Below, piece by piece: positions 18,403 to 27,765 of a DNA stretch of 64,000 nt (its first letter is position 1; each line of letters opens with the position of its first letter). Under the pieces are notes generated by a model. It saw only the letters and a list, made by a program, of their open reading frames with translations. It did no database searches and was not told the origin of the DNA. This DNA is from Botryobacter ruber (GTDB lineage: Bacteria; Bacteroidota; Bacteroidia; Cytophagales; Hymenobacteraceae): assembly GCF_003347595.2 (NCBI RefSeq), contig NZ_QCZK02000016.1, forward strand, positions 27,722-91,721, read 5' to 3'. A program made the position numbers and the translations under genes.

Positions 18403-19434
18403 ATGACCGGCAAACTTCGCATCCTATCTTTCCTCCTTCTGCTGTTGCTTCCTGTTCCGGGGAACAGCTGGGGGTTCTTTGCCCACCAGCGCATCAACCG
18501 GCTGGCGGTTTTCACGCTGCCGCCCGAAATGGTGGGGTTCTACAAAAAGCACATCCGCTACATCACCGAAAACGCCGTTAACCCCGACCGCCGCCGCTAT
18601 GCCGTACAAGGCGAAGCACCCCGCCACTACATCGACATCGACGTGTATGGCGACAGTGCCATCTATAAAATGCCGCGTTACTGGCAGCAGGCGGTGGCGC
18701 GCTATTCCGAAGATTCGCTGCTGGCGCATGGCATTGTGCCCTGGCATATCAACCAGGTGAAGTACCAGCTCACGCAGGCTTTCCGGGAGCGAAACACCGA
18801 CCGTATCCTGCGCCTCTCGGCAGACTTAGGGCATTACATTGCCGATGCCTGCGTACCGCTGCACACCACCCACAACTACAACGGGCAGCTGACGGGGCAG
18901 CGGGGCATCCATGGCTTCTGGGAATCGCGCCTGCCCGAGCTGCTTTCCGACAACTACGACTTTTTTGTAGGGCCGGCACAGTACATCGAACAGCCACAGC
19001 TCAAAGCCTGGGACCTCGTTACCAGCGCTCACCTGGCGCTGGACTCGGTGCTTACTTTTGAACGGGAACTGACAAAGGAGTTTGACGAAGAAAAGAAATA
19101 CAGCTTTGAAATCCGGAACAACATCACCACCCGGGTATACTCCCGTGCTTTTTCGGAAGCTTACCACAAAAAACTCAACGGACAGGTAGAGCGCCAGATG
19201 CGGCTGGCCGTGCAGACAGTAGCCAGTTTCTGGTACACCGCCTGGGTAGATGCCGGGCAACCCGACCTGAATAACCTGGCCGGCGACATTTCGGAGGAAG
19301 AGCGCCAGCAGCTGAAGATGGAGGAAAAGGAATACGAAAAAGGCACACACCCGCTACGGGAAGAAGGCGAAGCAACCCTGCCGCCACAACTGTACCAGTC
19401 CGCGTTCCTGGGTTGCTGCCACAAAGAGGAGTGA
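18403..19434 (+). CDS. Secreted zinc-dependent phospholipase C-like hydrolase
   Basis: 343 residues with a signal peptide (RILSFLLLLLLPVPGNSWG). The mature start WGFFAHQRINRLAVFTLP is typical of the zinc phospholipase C / S1-P1 nuclease-like superfamily, in which the N-terminal Trp and His bind zinc. Further metal-ligand patterns: HYIDIDVY, LGHYIADACVPLHTTHNYNG, and GIHGFWESRLPE (H-x-x-x-E). The C-terminal 60 residues are charged and probably extended (DISEEERQQLKMEEKEYEKG). Periplasmic or surface location is likely; phospholipid or phosphate-ester hydrolysis is inferred from the family, and nuclease activity cannot be excluded. It stands alone on the plus strand, ending in KEE just before a WW30 copy. 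Confidence 0.72.
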   Translation: MTGKLRILSFLLLLLLPVPGNSWGFFAHQRINRLAVFTLPPEMVGFYKKHIRYITENAVNPDRRRYAVQGEAPRHYIDIDVYGDSAIYKMPRYWQQAVARYSEDSLLAHGIVPWHINQVKYQLTQAFRERNTDRILRLSADLGHYIADACVPLHTTHNYNGQLTGQRGIHGFWESRLPELLSDNYDFFVGPAQYIEQPQLKAWDLVTSAHLALDSVLTFERELTKEFDEEKKYSFEIRNNITTRVYSRAFSEAYHKKLNGQVERQMRLAVQTVASFWYTAWVDAGQPDLNNLAGDISEEERQQLKMEEKEYEKGTHPLREEGEATLPPQLYQSAFLGCCHKEE

Positions 19435-19463
19435 GGCCAAAACCTATGCCAGCTTCCCTAAAA

Positions 19464-19499
19464 GAACAGCAGTGGCTGTGGTGGCAGGTGCAGCAAAAT
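19464..19499 (+). repeat. WW30 dispersed repeat, copy 6
   Basis: Starts 30 bases after the phospholipase-like stop. Core GGCTGTGGTGGCAGGTG. Frame: EQQWLWWQVQQN, open upstream to an ATG at 19446 and a GTG that overlaps the gene's stop codon. Confidence 0.7.
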
Positions 19500-19517
19500 A
19501 AAACAGCCGTGCGGGCG

Positions 19518-20513
19518 CTAATCGGGCTGGGGCGCCTGGCGAAGCAGCTTCCGGTAGGCAGCCATGCGCAGCTGGCGCAGCCACCGGACAGGCAAAAGCA
19601 GTTTGTCCTGGTGCAGCACATGGTAAGGAGCAGGCACAGCCCCAAAGCTGGCATAAAAATGCACGATACTCGAGCGCGAGGGACTTTCAAAATCCAGGAT
19701 AAGGTTGGAACCAGCATGCCGCCTGATTATTTCGTCGAGCAGCAGCGTACGCCCGTTGGCTTTACGGCCTGTTGCATCCGCGGCGTTGAACAGGTACACA
19801 ATATATTTTCCGTAGGTCACAAACAGGGCTCCTGCTGTCAGGGTACCGTCTGCGGTAGCGGCATAGAGCAGCTTTGCCAGCCCTTTCTGTTGCAGCACCT
19901 GCGTTAGTTCGCGCAGCAGCTCATAAGTAGTATCCGAAACACCGCCGTAGATCTTCTGCTCTATGTTTTCCTGGAAAAAAGAAATGAGCGGCTCTATGTT
20001 GTCACTTTCAACAATATGCAGGTTTGCCCGCTGTGCCCGCTTCAGGTTCATTTTGCGGTCGCGGGTGTAGTTTTGCGCAATGGCCTTATACGGCTGCTGC
20101 AGGGGCAGGTAGTGCGTGTAGTATTCCCGGAGCTGCAGTACGTCTGTTAACGGCTGCAGCAGCGCAGCATTTTCAGTGTTAAAGCTGTAGTCAAGTATTA
20201 ACCGAAAGCGCTGCTTAACAACAGCTGTAAGCGCCTGTAGCTTTGCCGCATCCAGTCCTCCTGCTGCAGCATAAATGCCGAGTTGCTGGCAGAAGAAGGG
20301 CTGCCGCACCAGCCGTAAGGTGAGTTTTCGCACCACCGGCACCGGCATCACCGCCAGGTACTGCCCCTGTGTTTCCTCCACCACGCCCTCCCATCCCGGC
20401 GACACCACATCCAGGTACCACGAAAGGCCATAGAAATGTTTTTCAGCCGAAGCATCCACACAGGCGTCCCAGCGGGTTTTATTTATCTGCTCATGTCGTA
20501 GGTATCGAATCAT
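19518..20513 (-). CDS. FemAB/GNAT-like acyltransferase
   Basis: 331 residues from ATG at 20513 (MIRYLRHEQINKTRWD); an open extension upstream lacks support. It has the two-lobed layout of FemAB/BioF2-like GNAT proteins: DACVDASAEKHFYGLSWYLD, then QPFFCQQLGIYAAAGGLD, then ARM..KMNLKRAQRANLHIVES before the second lobe, and a last lobe with LLDEIIRRHAGSNLILDFES and YASFGAVPAPYHVL. This family moves amino acids or acyl groups onto cell-wall precursors or other substrates. The actual substrate is unknown. No membrane helix. Its 3' end faces the phospholipase-like gene; the intervening 84 bases contain a WW30 copy. Confidence 0.6.
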   Translation of the reverse strand: MIRYLRHEQINKTRWDACVDASAEKHFYGLSWYLDVVSPGWEGVVEETQGQYLAVMPVPVVRKLTLRLVRQPFFCQQLGIYAAAGGLDAAKLQALTAVVKQRFRLILDYSFNTENAALLQPLTDVLQLREYYTHYLPLQQPYKAIAQNYTRDRKMNLKRAQRANLHIVESDNIEPLISFFQENIEQKIYGGVSDTTYELLRELTQVLQQKGLAKLLYAATADGTLTAGALFVTYGKYIVYLFNAADATGRKANGRTLLLDEIIRRHAGSNLILDFESPSRSSIVHFYASFGAVPAPYHVLHQDKLLLPVRWLRQLRMAAYRKLLRQAPQPD

Positions 20514-21001
20514 AGAAAGATGAACGCAGGCAGCTTCCGCATGGTGCTCCGCTACCCGCAGGTACGGCGGCAAGTTACACATATACGCACAGCTGGTAAA
20601 ATATCAGACACTTTCCGGTTGACACCTGCGCAACATTTGTGCTGCAGAAAAGGCTGCAGCCTCTTCCGGGTTTGCTATTTTTCTTTTGTTTTCCAGCACC
20701 GGTTTTATATATAAAGATTCATATATAAAAAAATAAAAAAATAAATCTCCTCCTCTATAACCTGTTTGTTGGCTGCCTACGTACCTACTAATTATTACAA
20801 CAAATAATAAGCATAGTCACAGCTACACCTGCTTATTTGGCGGCACTTCAGTCGAAATTGCGTTAAACCTATTTTTTTTTAAATATTTTAGGAGCAAAAT
20901 ATTTATTGTTCATAAAATTTAATCATATTTATATCGAAATTGACATTTACCCGACACGACCACATATTCTCTGCTTATATTCATAACACCCGGCTTGCAA
21001 T
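20514..21001. other. AT-rich divergent intergenic region
   Basis: 488 bases between the FemAB-like gene and a histidine kinase gene. Strongly AT-rich at about 20700-20760 (ATATATAAAG, TATATAAAAAAATAAAA) and 20865-20935. Probably promoters for both; no conserved element or gene identified. Confidence 0.45.
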
Positions 21002-22417
21002 ATGAGAACATACCTACTCCTGCTACTACTACTACTTATTTTCCAGACCGGCACCCTTAGGGCTCAGCAGAAGCAAGTACCTACACTTGTAAACGAGCTA
21101 AGCAGGGCTACTACAGACTCTGCCAGGGCAGCTATCTATTGCCTGTTAAGCGGCCAGTACCTTACCCTTGACCAGGAGAAGGCCGTGCAGTATGGGCAAA
21201 AAGCCTTGCAACTGGCAAAACAGGCAGAGGCAGGCGCAGAAATAGCAGCTTCCGCCCGGTTGTTAGAGGATATTTATGTTGACATGAATGACTTCAGGCT
21301 GGCTTATAAATACCAGGCCATTCGCGCAGACCAGGAACAGAAAATAAGTAAAGAGCTTGAAGAAGCAAAACTGGCGGCCCTGGCTGCGGCCTATAATGCC
21401 GAAAAAAAAGAGCTGGAAAAGGTAAAGCAACAGGCCCTGAACGAGAAAAAGGCACTGGAGACAGAACAGAAACTGCTGGCCTACACCCTGGCCATTCTCT
21501 CTGCTTTTGCTTTAACTACCCTGCTGCTGGTGTTCTTTGTGTTCAGAAGGCGCCTGAATGCAGCAAACCGCGAACTACGGGATGCACGCCAGCAATTGCA
21601 TGCCCGCAACTACAAGATACAAATGCAGAGCGAGGAACTGGAACAGCAATCAGTCGCTTTTCAGCAGCAGAACGAGCAACTGGCACGGCATAACAACTTC
21701 AAAAACAAAATCTTCTCGATTATTTCGCATGACCTCCGCAGCCCGTTCGCTTCCGTAAAAGGGGTGCTGAACCTGGTGCAGAACAAGCCGATGTCTGAAA
21801 CGGGCATTAAATACCTGTTTGGCCTGCTAAGCAAAGACCTGGACGTAACGCTGAACATGCTCAACAACCTGCTCGTGTGGTCGAAAGCACAGCTGGAGGG
21901 TTCAGCCATTAAATACCAGCCGGTTAACATGCAGCGCCTTACGCAGGAAAATATAGAACTGGCCTGCCTGCAGGCCAATCACAAAAACATACAGGTAACA
22001 AACCTGGTAGATGCCGGCGTTTTCGTGCTTGCCGATAAGGAAAGAGTAAACTTTGTGCTGCGCAACCTGATCATGAATGCCTTAAAATTCACCTTCGAAG
22101 GCGGCGAGATAACTGTAACGGCAAAAGAACTGGGCGATGCGGTAACCATAGCGGTGCGCGACAATGGAAAAGGCATATCAGAAGAAAACCTGTCACGCTT
22201 GTTTACCGACGAACGCTTTACCACCATCGGCACTTCCAGCGAAAAAGGAACCGGTCTTGGCCTGATGCTCTGCAAAGAGTTTATCGAGAGCATGAACGGC
22301 AGGATTGGTGTGGAAAGTGAGGAAGGCCAGGGAAGCACCTTTTACTTCACGTTGCAGAAAGCAATTGTACACACCACCGAAGACGAGGAAGTACTGAAAA
22401 GACTGCGCCTGGCGTAA
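21002..22417 (+). CDS. Membrane sensor histidine kinase with periplasmic helical domain
   Basis: 471 residues. Signal peptide (LLLLLLLLIFQTGTLRAQ), then a short alpha-helical, possibly degenerate TPR region (25-110; SGQYLTLDQEKAVQYGQKAL), a coiled coil (110-160), a membrane helix (162-182, LAYTLAILSAFALTTLLLVF), a cytoplasmic coiled coil, a HisKA domain with phospho-acceptor His (FSIISHDLRSP, about residue 243) and a complete HATPase domain (NLIMNALKF, DNGKGI, GTGLGLMLCKEF). It is a class common in Bacteroidota. No response regulator gene is adjacent, so the partner is encoded elsewhere. The stimulus is unknown. Ends 16 bases before a WW30 copy, with a strong shared terminator further on. Confidence 0.85.
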   Translation: MRTYLLLLLLLLIFQTGTLRAQQKQVPTLVNELSRATTDSARAAIYCLLSGQYLTLDQEKAVQYGQKALQLAKQAEAGAEIAASARLLEDIYVDMNDFRLAYKYQAIRADQEQKISKELEEAKLAALAAAYNAEKKELEKVKQQALNEKKALETEQKLLAYTLAILSAFALTTLLLVFFVFRRRLNAANRELRDARQQLHARNYKIQMQSEELEQQSVAFQQQNEQLARHNNFKNKIFSIISHDLRSPFASVKGVLNLVQNKPMSETGIKYLFGLLSKDLDVTLNMLNNLLVWSKAQLEGSAIKYQPVNMQRLTQENIELACLQANHKNIQVTNLVDAGVFVLADKERVNFVLRNLIMNALKFTFEGGEITVTAKELGDAVTIAVRDNGKGISEENLSRLFTDERFTTIGTSSEKGTGLGLMLCKEFIESMNGRIGVESEEGQGSTFYFTLQKAIVHTTEDEEVLKRLRLA

Positions 22418-22432
22418 AAAACGGTTCCAGCT

Positions 22433-22468
22433 CAGCAGCAGAGGGAGTGGTGGACGGCACAGCAGCTG
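22433..22468 (+). repeat. WW30 dispersed repeat, copy 7
   Basis: Starts 16 bases after the kinase stop, in the same frame as that stop. Core AGGGAGTGGTGGACGGC, divergent at one end. Frame: QQQREWWTAQQL then TAA. Confidence 0.5.
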
Positions 22469-22530
22469 TAAAATGCTTGCCGGCAACTCCTAAACCACCA
22501 ACCTGTACCTCCTTTCATTGCCTTCTCCGG

Positions 22531-22566
22531 ATCTGCTGCACCTGCCACCACAGCCTCTGCTGCTGC
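22531..22566 (-). repeat. WW30 dispersed repeat, copy 8
   Basis: A consensus copy: TGCTGCACCTGCCACC then ACAGCCTCTGCTGC. About 60 bases beyond copy 7 in the opposite orientation. Minus-strand frame: QQQRLWWQVQQI. Confidence 0.75.
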
Positions 22567-22602
22567 ATACGGTGGCAAACGGTAGATGAATAACAGAATC
22601 CC

Positions 22603-22647
22603 AAAAAAGAAGCAGCTGCACCACCAGGAACAGCTGCTTCTTTTTTT
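22603..22647. terminator. Bidirectional terminator between kinase and TonB receptor genes
   Basis: A 16-bp perfect stem (22603-22618 with 22631-22646; AAAAAAGAAGCAGCTG) and a 12-base loop, with A and T tracts on the outer sides. It serves both convergent genes. Confidence 0.82.
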
Positions 22648-22651
22648 GATA

Positions 22652-25033
22652 TTAGAACTCGATGCGGTAATTCAGTATCGGCACCAGCCCGCTTTGGTAG
22701 CGTGTTTTCACTTCGCGGGTGGTACGGTCGTAGTACTGGGAATACACGTTCAAGCGGTTTGTCGCATTCTGCAGGTCCAGCGACAGGATGTAAGATGCTT
22801 TGGGGTTGTTTTTGCGGTAACTGATGCGCAGGTCCGTTCTGAAATAAGCATCAGCCTGCTCTCCGAACAGCTGGTCCTGCCGGTACACCGCAAACCCTCT
22901 CTCCCGCGACTGCTCCGCATTTATTGGTGTATACCGGTTGCCCCCGGCCCAGAGCAGCTTAATGTTCGTACCAATCAGGTTTTTCCCGGATTTTCCCACT
23001 TTGAATTCTTTGCCTGCCAGGAAGTTGGCAATGTAGTTTCCGTTAAAGCGGGTATCACGTTCTATCCCGTCGCCGGCCGTGTATTTCGAATTGTAAAGCG
23101 AGCCGGTGAAGAGGTAGTAGAAGTTGTTGGTGAAAAATTTCTCGAGCGTCAGTTCCACACCATAGTTGCGGCCTTTGCCCTCGTTTACCAGGCTGTCGGT
23201 GGTAAAGCCGTCGGTGTGGTTCAGGCTGGAGAAGCCGCGGTTTTCGCCGGAGCCAACCGGAACATTGTACAGCTGCTGGTAATACGTCTCCACTTTCAGG
23301 CGCAGGTCTTCGCGCAGCAGCTGGTCGTAAGCCAGTACATAATGTGCAGCCCGGGTAAAGCCGAGGTTCCGGTTGGGCAGCACCGGCGTATCACTGTTCT
23401 GGCGCTGCTCGGTAAAGTACGTAGAAAGCGCTTCGTGGCGGCTGTGCAAACCGGCCCCTGTACTCAGCGATTTGCCTGGCGCAAGCTGCCATTTCAGGCC
23501 CAGGCGCGGCTCCAGGCTGGCGTTTCCATTCAAGCCAAAATATTGCGCATGCAAACCCGAGTTCAGCGTCAGCGTTTCCGACAGCCTGTACTTCCACTGG
23601 CTGTAGCCCTGCACCATATAGGTGTTGCCACGCTGCTCCAGGAGCCGCGCATATATAAAGTCTTTGTTTTGGTTCTGCCCTTCGGCCCAGGCATCGTAAC
23701 CGAGGCGGCTCAGGATGACGCCGGTGCGCGTGGTGTGGCGGTTGCTGAGTTTGCGGTTATACACCGTAGAAAGCCGCACGGCATCGTACTGCATGCGCTG
23801 GTGGTAGACCGGGAACGATTCCAGGTCCGCAGAAATGGAGTCGAAGGCGATGCTGTTGCGGTTACCGGAAAAGGTAAGCGAGGTTTCCAGGTAATCTTCC
23901 CGGCCCAGGAAAAGCATGTGCGAAATGCCTGTCGCGCCCATGTTAGCCGAGAAAACATCGTCGAACTGGTCGTAGTAGTTTACCCATTTCTGCGGGTCGC
24001 GCTCTGCCAACGCATTCTGCCTGCTCAGGCCGCCTGTGCCCCAGATCGAAAACACACCAGCCTTTTTCGTGGGAATACGGATTTTATAGGCCAGGTCCTG
24101 GAAATCGGGTGCAGCATCGCCGGCTATTTTTACACCTATCTTGTTGAGCATCGCCAGGGTAGAATAGCGGTAGTTGACCAGGAAAGAAGCTTTGGAACCG
24201 GCTTTAAAAGGACCTTCGGCAGCAAAATCTACGCCGAGCACGCCCGCCTGAAAAGCATATTCCCGCTTCTCGTTGTTCCCGTTCCGGAGGCGGATGTCGA
24301 ATATACCGGAAAGTGCATTGCCATACTCTGCCGGGAAAGCGCCGGTGTAAAAATCGGAATTATCGAGCATGTTCACGCTCAGGATACTCACGGCGCCACC
24401 TGCCGCTCCTTCCTGGGCAAAGTGACTGGGATTGGGCACTTCCACACCTTCTATGCGCCAGAGCACGCCACGCGGCGAGTTGCCCCGCACCACAATCTCG
24501 TTGCTCATATCCGAACTGGCGCTCACACCGGCATAATTCAGCGCTGCCCGGGCAGGGTCGTTTATACTGGCCGCATAGCGTTTGGTTTCTTCTACCGATA
24601 TAGACCTGGCGCTGAGCGTGGCCATGTCGTTTAAGGGATTGCCTTTCGCCTGCTTGTCGGCGCTGATCACGACTTCCTGCAGTTTGTTATACGATTCGCT
24701 CAGGCCAACATTCAGAACAAGCTCCTTCCCCGAGCCCAGCAGCAGTTCCGGAAGCACCTGGTCTTCGTAACCCATAAAACGGATGCGGAGGGTGTGGCGG
24801 CCAACCGGCACTTTATCGAGCCGGAAGTTACCATCCTGGTCGGTGGCGGTGCCCATCTGCGGGCTAACGGTTACAATGGCAACGGTGGCACCAGGTAAAG
24901 GCAGCTGCGATTCTCTGTCTACAATGCGGCCCCTGATGGTCTGGGTCAGCTGCTGTGCAGCTGCAACATGGGATATGCCTGCCAGGAGCATGGTCAGCAG
25001 GCAGAAAAACAACGTTTTCTGTCTCATTATCAT
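22652..25033 (-). CDS. TonB-dependent outer-membrane receptor with carboxypeptidase-like domain
   Basis: 793 residues. Signal peptide about 1-26 (LLTMLLAGISHVAAAQ), then a carboxypeptidase regulatory-like domain (33-115; IRGRIVDRESQLPLPGATVAI, RIRFMGYEDQVLP), a plug domain (about 125-230; VEVPNPSHFAQEGAAGGAVS then LSVNMLDNSDFYTGAFPAE) and a large beta barrel ending in aromatic NYRIEF. There is no SusD-like partner next to it, so it is not a standard SusCD pair. It may take up an iron complex, vitamin or oligomer, but the substrate cannot be predicted. Two candidate -7 boxes lie just upstream. Confidence 0.88.
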   Translation of the reverse strand: MIMRQKTLFFCLLTMLLAGISHVAAAQQLTQTIRGRIVDRESQLPLPGATVAIVTVSPQMGTATDQDGNFRLDKVPVGRHTLRIRFMGYEDQVLPELLLGSGKELVLNVGLSESYNKLQEVVISADKQAKGNPLNDMATLSARSISVEETKRYAASINDPARAALNYAGVSASSDMSNEIVVRGNSPRGVLWRIEGVEVPNPSHFAQEGAAGGAVSILSVNMLDNSDFYTGAFPAEYGNALSGIFDIRLRNGNNEKREYAFQAGVLGVDFAAEGPFKAGSKASFLVNYRYSTLAMLNKIGVKIAGDAAPDFQDLAYKIRIPTKKAGVFSIWGTGGLSRQNALAERDPQKWVNYYDQFDDVFSANMGATGISHMLFLGREDYLETSLTFSGNRNSIAFDSISADLESFPVYHQRMQYDAVRLSTVYNRKLSNRHTTRTGVILSRLGYDAWAEGQNQNKDFIYARLLEQRGNTYMVQGYSQWKYRLSETLTLNSGLHAQYFGLNGNASLEPRLGLKWQLAPGKSLSTGAGLHSRHEALSTYFTEQRQNSDTPVLPNRNLGFTRAAHYVLAYDQLLREDLRLKVETYYQQLYNVPVGSGENRGFSSLNHTDGFTTDSLVNEGKGRNYGVELTLEKFFTNNFYYLFTGSLYNSKYTAGDGIERDTRFNGNYIANFLAGKEFKVGKSGKNLIGTNIKLLWAGGNRYTPINAEQSRERGFAVYRQDQLFGEQADAYFRTDLRISYRKNNPKASYILSLDLQNATNRLNVYSQYYDRTTREVKTRYQSGLVPILNYRIEF

Positions 25034-25072
25034 AGTTTTATAGTATAGTAGTGTGGTGGCTTAAACAGGGCG

Positions 25073-25089
25073 CAAATGTAGCAAAAGTA
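25073..25089 (-). promoter_or_regulatory. Candidate -7 promoter elements of the TonB receptor gene
   Basis: On the minus strand TACATTTG (25080-25073) and TACTTTTG (25089-25082) both fit the Bacteroidota TAnnTTTG consensus, 40-56 bases before the ATG. No clear -33 TTG at standard spacing. Confidence 0.45.
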
Positions 25090-25315
25090 ATTACCGGCTG
25101 GTCAGTTTTTAGATGAACAGCTGCTAAATTCAGGCAGAAAGGCTGAAAAACAATACGAACGGGGTCGATTTGGGCAGGCAGGAAACACTGTGCAGGCACC
25201 GATAGCAGTTGTTATGCCCGCCAGTTAAAAGGAAAGACCTGCAGCCGGTCAGCTCCTGCTAACCCTAACTCCCTGCAACACGTTTATCCATTAAACCCAA
25301 CAGGAAGACCACAAC

Positions 25316-26098
25316 ATGAAATACACGGCACTTATAACCGGCGCTTCGGCTGGCATTGGGCTCGAACTGGCCACCCTCTTCGCACAAAACGGCCACGACC
25401 TGGTACTGGTGGCACGCTCCGAAGACAAGCTGCAGCGCCTGGCCCTCAAGTTTGCAGTGAAGTACAAAGTGTACACGCTGGTACTGCCACAGGACCTGGC
25501 AAAGCATGAGGCACCCGACCATATTTTTGACGCGCTGAAGCAGGCAGGAATAACCGTGGATGTGCTGGTGAACAATGCAGGCTTCGGCAACTACGGCTAC
25601 TTCCGCGACACCAGCCTGCGCAAGGAACTGGACATGATGCAGGTGAACATCGTGGCCTTAACGCACCTCACCAAACGCTTCCTGGACCAGTTGCCCAACG
25701 GCAGGCCCGGAAAAATTCTGAACATCGCTTCTACGGCAGCCTTCGTGCCCGGGCCGCTCATGTCGGTGTATTATGCTTCCAAGGCTTATGTGCTTTCTTT
25801 TTCGGAGGCGCTGGCAGAGGAGCAGCGAAACACCAACATAACAGTTACCGTGCTCTGCCCCGGCGCCACCGAAACCGAATTTAAGGAGCGCGCTAACCTG
25901 GAAGGTTCCGGCTTATTCAGCATGCCCTTTATGGCAGACGCCGCAAGTGTAGCCCGTGCTGGCTACGAAGGACTGATGGCCGGTGACGTAGTGGTAGTAC
26001 CGGGACTGAAGAATAAATTAACCGCCCTCTCGGCACGGCTTGCGCCCCGCAGTTTCCTGAGACCTGCAGTCAAATCAATACAAGAAAAAAGAAAGTAA
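25316..26098 (+). CDS. SDR-family short-chain dehydrogenase
   Basis: 260 residues, classical short-chain dehydrogenase/reductase. NAD(P)-binding motif TGASAGIG at residues 8-15, adenine-pocket Asp pattern, structural NNAGFG at about 88-93, catalytic Ser in NIASTAAF, and catalytic Tyr-Lys in YYASKAYV (about 154-158). LVLVARSEDKL after strand 2 has the Arg typical of NADP preference. Substrate unknown; the group close to DltE/YbbO acts on diverse carbonyl compounds. Its stop overlaps the start of the next gene by one base (TAATG), so the two are translationally coupled. Confidence 0.85.
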   Translation: MKYTALITGASAGIGLELATLFAQNGHDLVLVARSEDKLQRLALKFAVKYKVYTLVLPQDLAKHEAPDHIFDALKQAGITVDVLVNNAGFGNYGYFRDTSLRKELDMMQVNIVALTHLTKRFLDQLPNGRPGKILNIASTAAFVPGPLMSVYYASKAYVLSFSEALAEEQRNTNITVTVLCPGATETEFKERANLEGSGLFSMPFMADAASVARAGYEGLMAGDVVVVPGLKNKLTALSARLAPRSFLRPAVKSIQEKRK

Positions 26099-26724
26099 TG
26101 CACGAGCCAGCCCACCACAACACCGATGTAAGGCCCCTGACCGAGAAGGTGAGCCATCATATTTCTTCTTTTATTCACGACTTTACCAGGCTGCTGTATA
26201 TAGGAATGGGATTACTGGTAGCGGGCCTGGTGATGAAGTATTTTGCGGTTACGGGCGGAGGCTTTGTTTTTATTTTTGCGGCCTCGCTGCTCTCGCTGCT
26301 TTTTATGCTGCAGATCGTCCTGTCGTTCTTTTATGTGATTGCCAATTTGTGGCTGGCGCTTATGGGCGCCTTCTGCAGCTTATCGCTGGTGATGGGTTTT
26401 CTGGCGCTTATGTTCCGTTACCAGAGCTGGGTTGGCTGGAAACTGATGTTTTTCATATCGCTGCCGCTGTTCCTGATTACCCTTGTATTTCTGGGCATTT
26501 ACCTGCCTAAGCGGGGAAGGCTGCCCATACCCCACCGCCACTTCCTGTTCCGCAACCTGCTGGGGCCCTACCTGTTTATGCTGTTTTTAGGCATCGCATC
26601 GATGGCGGTCAACATCAGCCAGTTTAACATGCGGGCAGATGCCAAACGGGAAAATATGCCGCAGGAAGCTACGCCGGACACGGATGCAGCAACCGATACT
26701 TCGGGTTTGTGGCGGTCGTACTAG
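26098..26724 (+). CDS. Four-helix inner-membrane protein of unknown function
   Basis: 208 residues. A His-rich N-terminus (MHEPAHHNTDVRPLTEKVSHH) is followed by about five hydrophobic segments (35-53, 58-80, 84-108, 117-140, 160-180) and a short acidic, Thr-rich tail. I do not recognise a family. It is translationally coupled to the SDR gene, which suggests a shared, probably membrane-related, role. The next gene (lipocalin) converges on it, with 13 bases between stops. Confidence 0.7.
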   Translation: MHEPAHHNTDVRPLTEKVSHHISSFIHDFTRLLYIGMGLLVAGLVMKYFAVTGGGFVFIFAASLLSLLFMLQIVLSFFYVIANLWLALMGAFCSLSLVMGFLALMFRYQSWVGWKLMFFISLPLFLITLVFLGIYLPKRGRLPIPHRHFLFRNLLGPYLFMLFLGIASMAVNISQFNMRADAKRENMPQEATPDTDAATDTSGLWRSY

Positions 26725-26737
26725 CAACTGTTAAACC

Positions 26738-27280
26738 TCAGTAGCAGCTCTGGTCCATCAGCTCCAGTTTGGCAACGGGAAAACCTTTCTTCCGGGCCTG
26801 CTCCACCAGTTGCTGATAGGTAGCTTCGTCCATAGCAGGTGTGCGCGACAAGACCCAGAGGCTCCCGCGGTCGGGCGAGCCTACCAGCACATGACTGTAG
26901 TCGTCGGCCAGTTCCAGAATCCAGTAATCGCCTTTAAAGGGCCAGAAAAACTGCACCTTCAGTTTACTGTTGTTGCTGCCCTCCACCGGAAAAGCCTTTC
27001 CGGAAACATCGCTCACCTCGCCTGTGGAGCTGTTTTTGCGGCAGGCATTGTATACCTCCACATAGCCTTCGGAATTCAGTTTGTACTCGGCAGTTGTGCA
27101 GTGGCAGCCTCTCGAGAACCGCTGCGGGATAGACGCGATTTCATACCACCTGCCCGCATAGCGTTTCAGGTCTACAGCAGGCACCGTCTCTAAAGGAGGA
27201 TGATTCCCGCAACTGCTTACTGCAATTGCTATCAGCACAGCAGTGATGCCCATGAAAAAAATTCTTTTTACGTTCACCAT
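26738..27280 (-). CDS. blc: Blc-type lipocalin lipoprotein
   Basis: 180-residue bacterial lipocalin. Lipobox VSSC at about residue 24, then the lipocalin signature YAGRWYEIASIPQRFSRGC, the second conserved block YVEVYNACRKN (NxC pattern), GDYWILELADDYSHVLVGSP and SLWVLSRTP. This is the pattern of the Blc/apolipoprotein D-like group, outer-membrane lipoproteins that bind fatty acids or lysophospholipids. The position-2 residue after Cys is Gly, compatible with outer-membrane sorting. It runs in the same direction as, and three bases from, the GNAT gene upstream, so probably co-transcribed. Confidence 0.87.
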   Translation of the reverse strand: MVNVKRIFFMGITAVLIAIAVSSCGNHPPLETVPAVDLKRYAGRWYEIASIPQRFSRGCHCTTAEYKLNSEGYVEVYNACRKNSSTGEVSDVSGKAFPVEGSNNSKLKVQFFWPFKGDYWILELADDYSHVLVGSPDRGSLWVLSRTPAMDEATYQQLVEQARKKGFPVAKLELMDQSCY

Positions 27281-27283
27281 AAG

Positions 27284-27715
27284 CTACAACTGTTTTGCCA
27301 TCTTGTAATGCTGAATACTCCCCCAGAGCAGGTACGATTTTTCTACCACCTCGTAATTGTTCCGGCGGTAAAAGTTAACGGCATAATCCCGGGCCTGCAG
27401 TGTCATGGTAGTAGCGCCAAGCTCCCGCGCCCGGTTCTCCAGGTACTCGACCAGCAGGTTTCCCAGTCCCTGGCCCTGCAAATCTTCCCGAATGCCCATA
27501 AACCGCAGCTGTCCCTCCTGGGGCGTGTTCAGGTGCAGCCGGCAAACACCGGCGGGTTCACCGGCATCGTCCAGCAGCAGGGCATGAATGGCAGAAGCAT
27601 CGTCGTCGGCACGTTCGCTGCCTTCGGGCTGGTTCCAGGGGCGGCGCAGCGTGTCGTAGCGCAGGCGGTAATATGCTTCCAGGGCTTCGGGTGTAGCGGG
27701 TTCTACTATCTTCAT
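27284..27715 (-). CDS. GNAT-family N-acetyltransferase
   Basis: 143 residues from ATG at 27715 (a preceding TTG is ignored). Compact GNAT fold: LRYDTLRRPWNQPEGSE, DDASAIHALLLDDAGEPAGV, the strand QLRFMGIREDLQGQGLGNLL with the acetyl-CoA loop motif QGQGLG, and a C-terminal ARDYAVNFYRRNNYEVVEK. ElaA-like in size and in the RYDTLR start. Substrate unknown. Three bases upstream of the lipocalin gene. Confidence 0.82.
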   Translation of the reverse strand: MKIVEPATPEALEAYYRLRYDTLRRPWNQPEGSERADDDASAIHALLLDDAGEPAGVCRLHLNTPQEGQLRFMGIREDLQGQGLGNLLVEYLENRARELGATTMTLQARDYAVNFYRRNNYEVVEKSYLLWGSIQHYKMAKQL

Positions 27716-27765
27716 CAACTAAGTGGTTAAATGGGTTGAATACGGGCTTTCATGGCTTTGGGCGT

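Noticed and set aside
22586..24634. A 682-codon open frame on the plus strand
   Set aside because: It is antisense to the TonB receptor gene, whose signal peptide, plug and barrel are clear. The frame is a by-product of the receptor's codon use and has no domain of its own.
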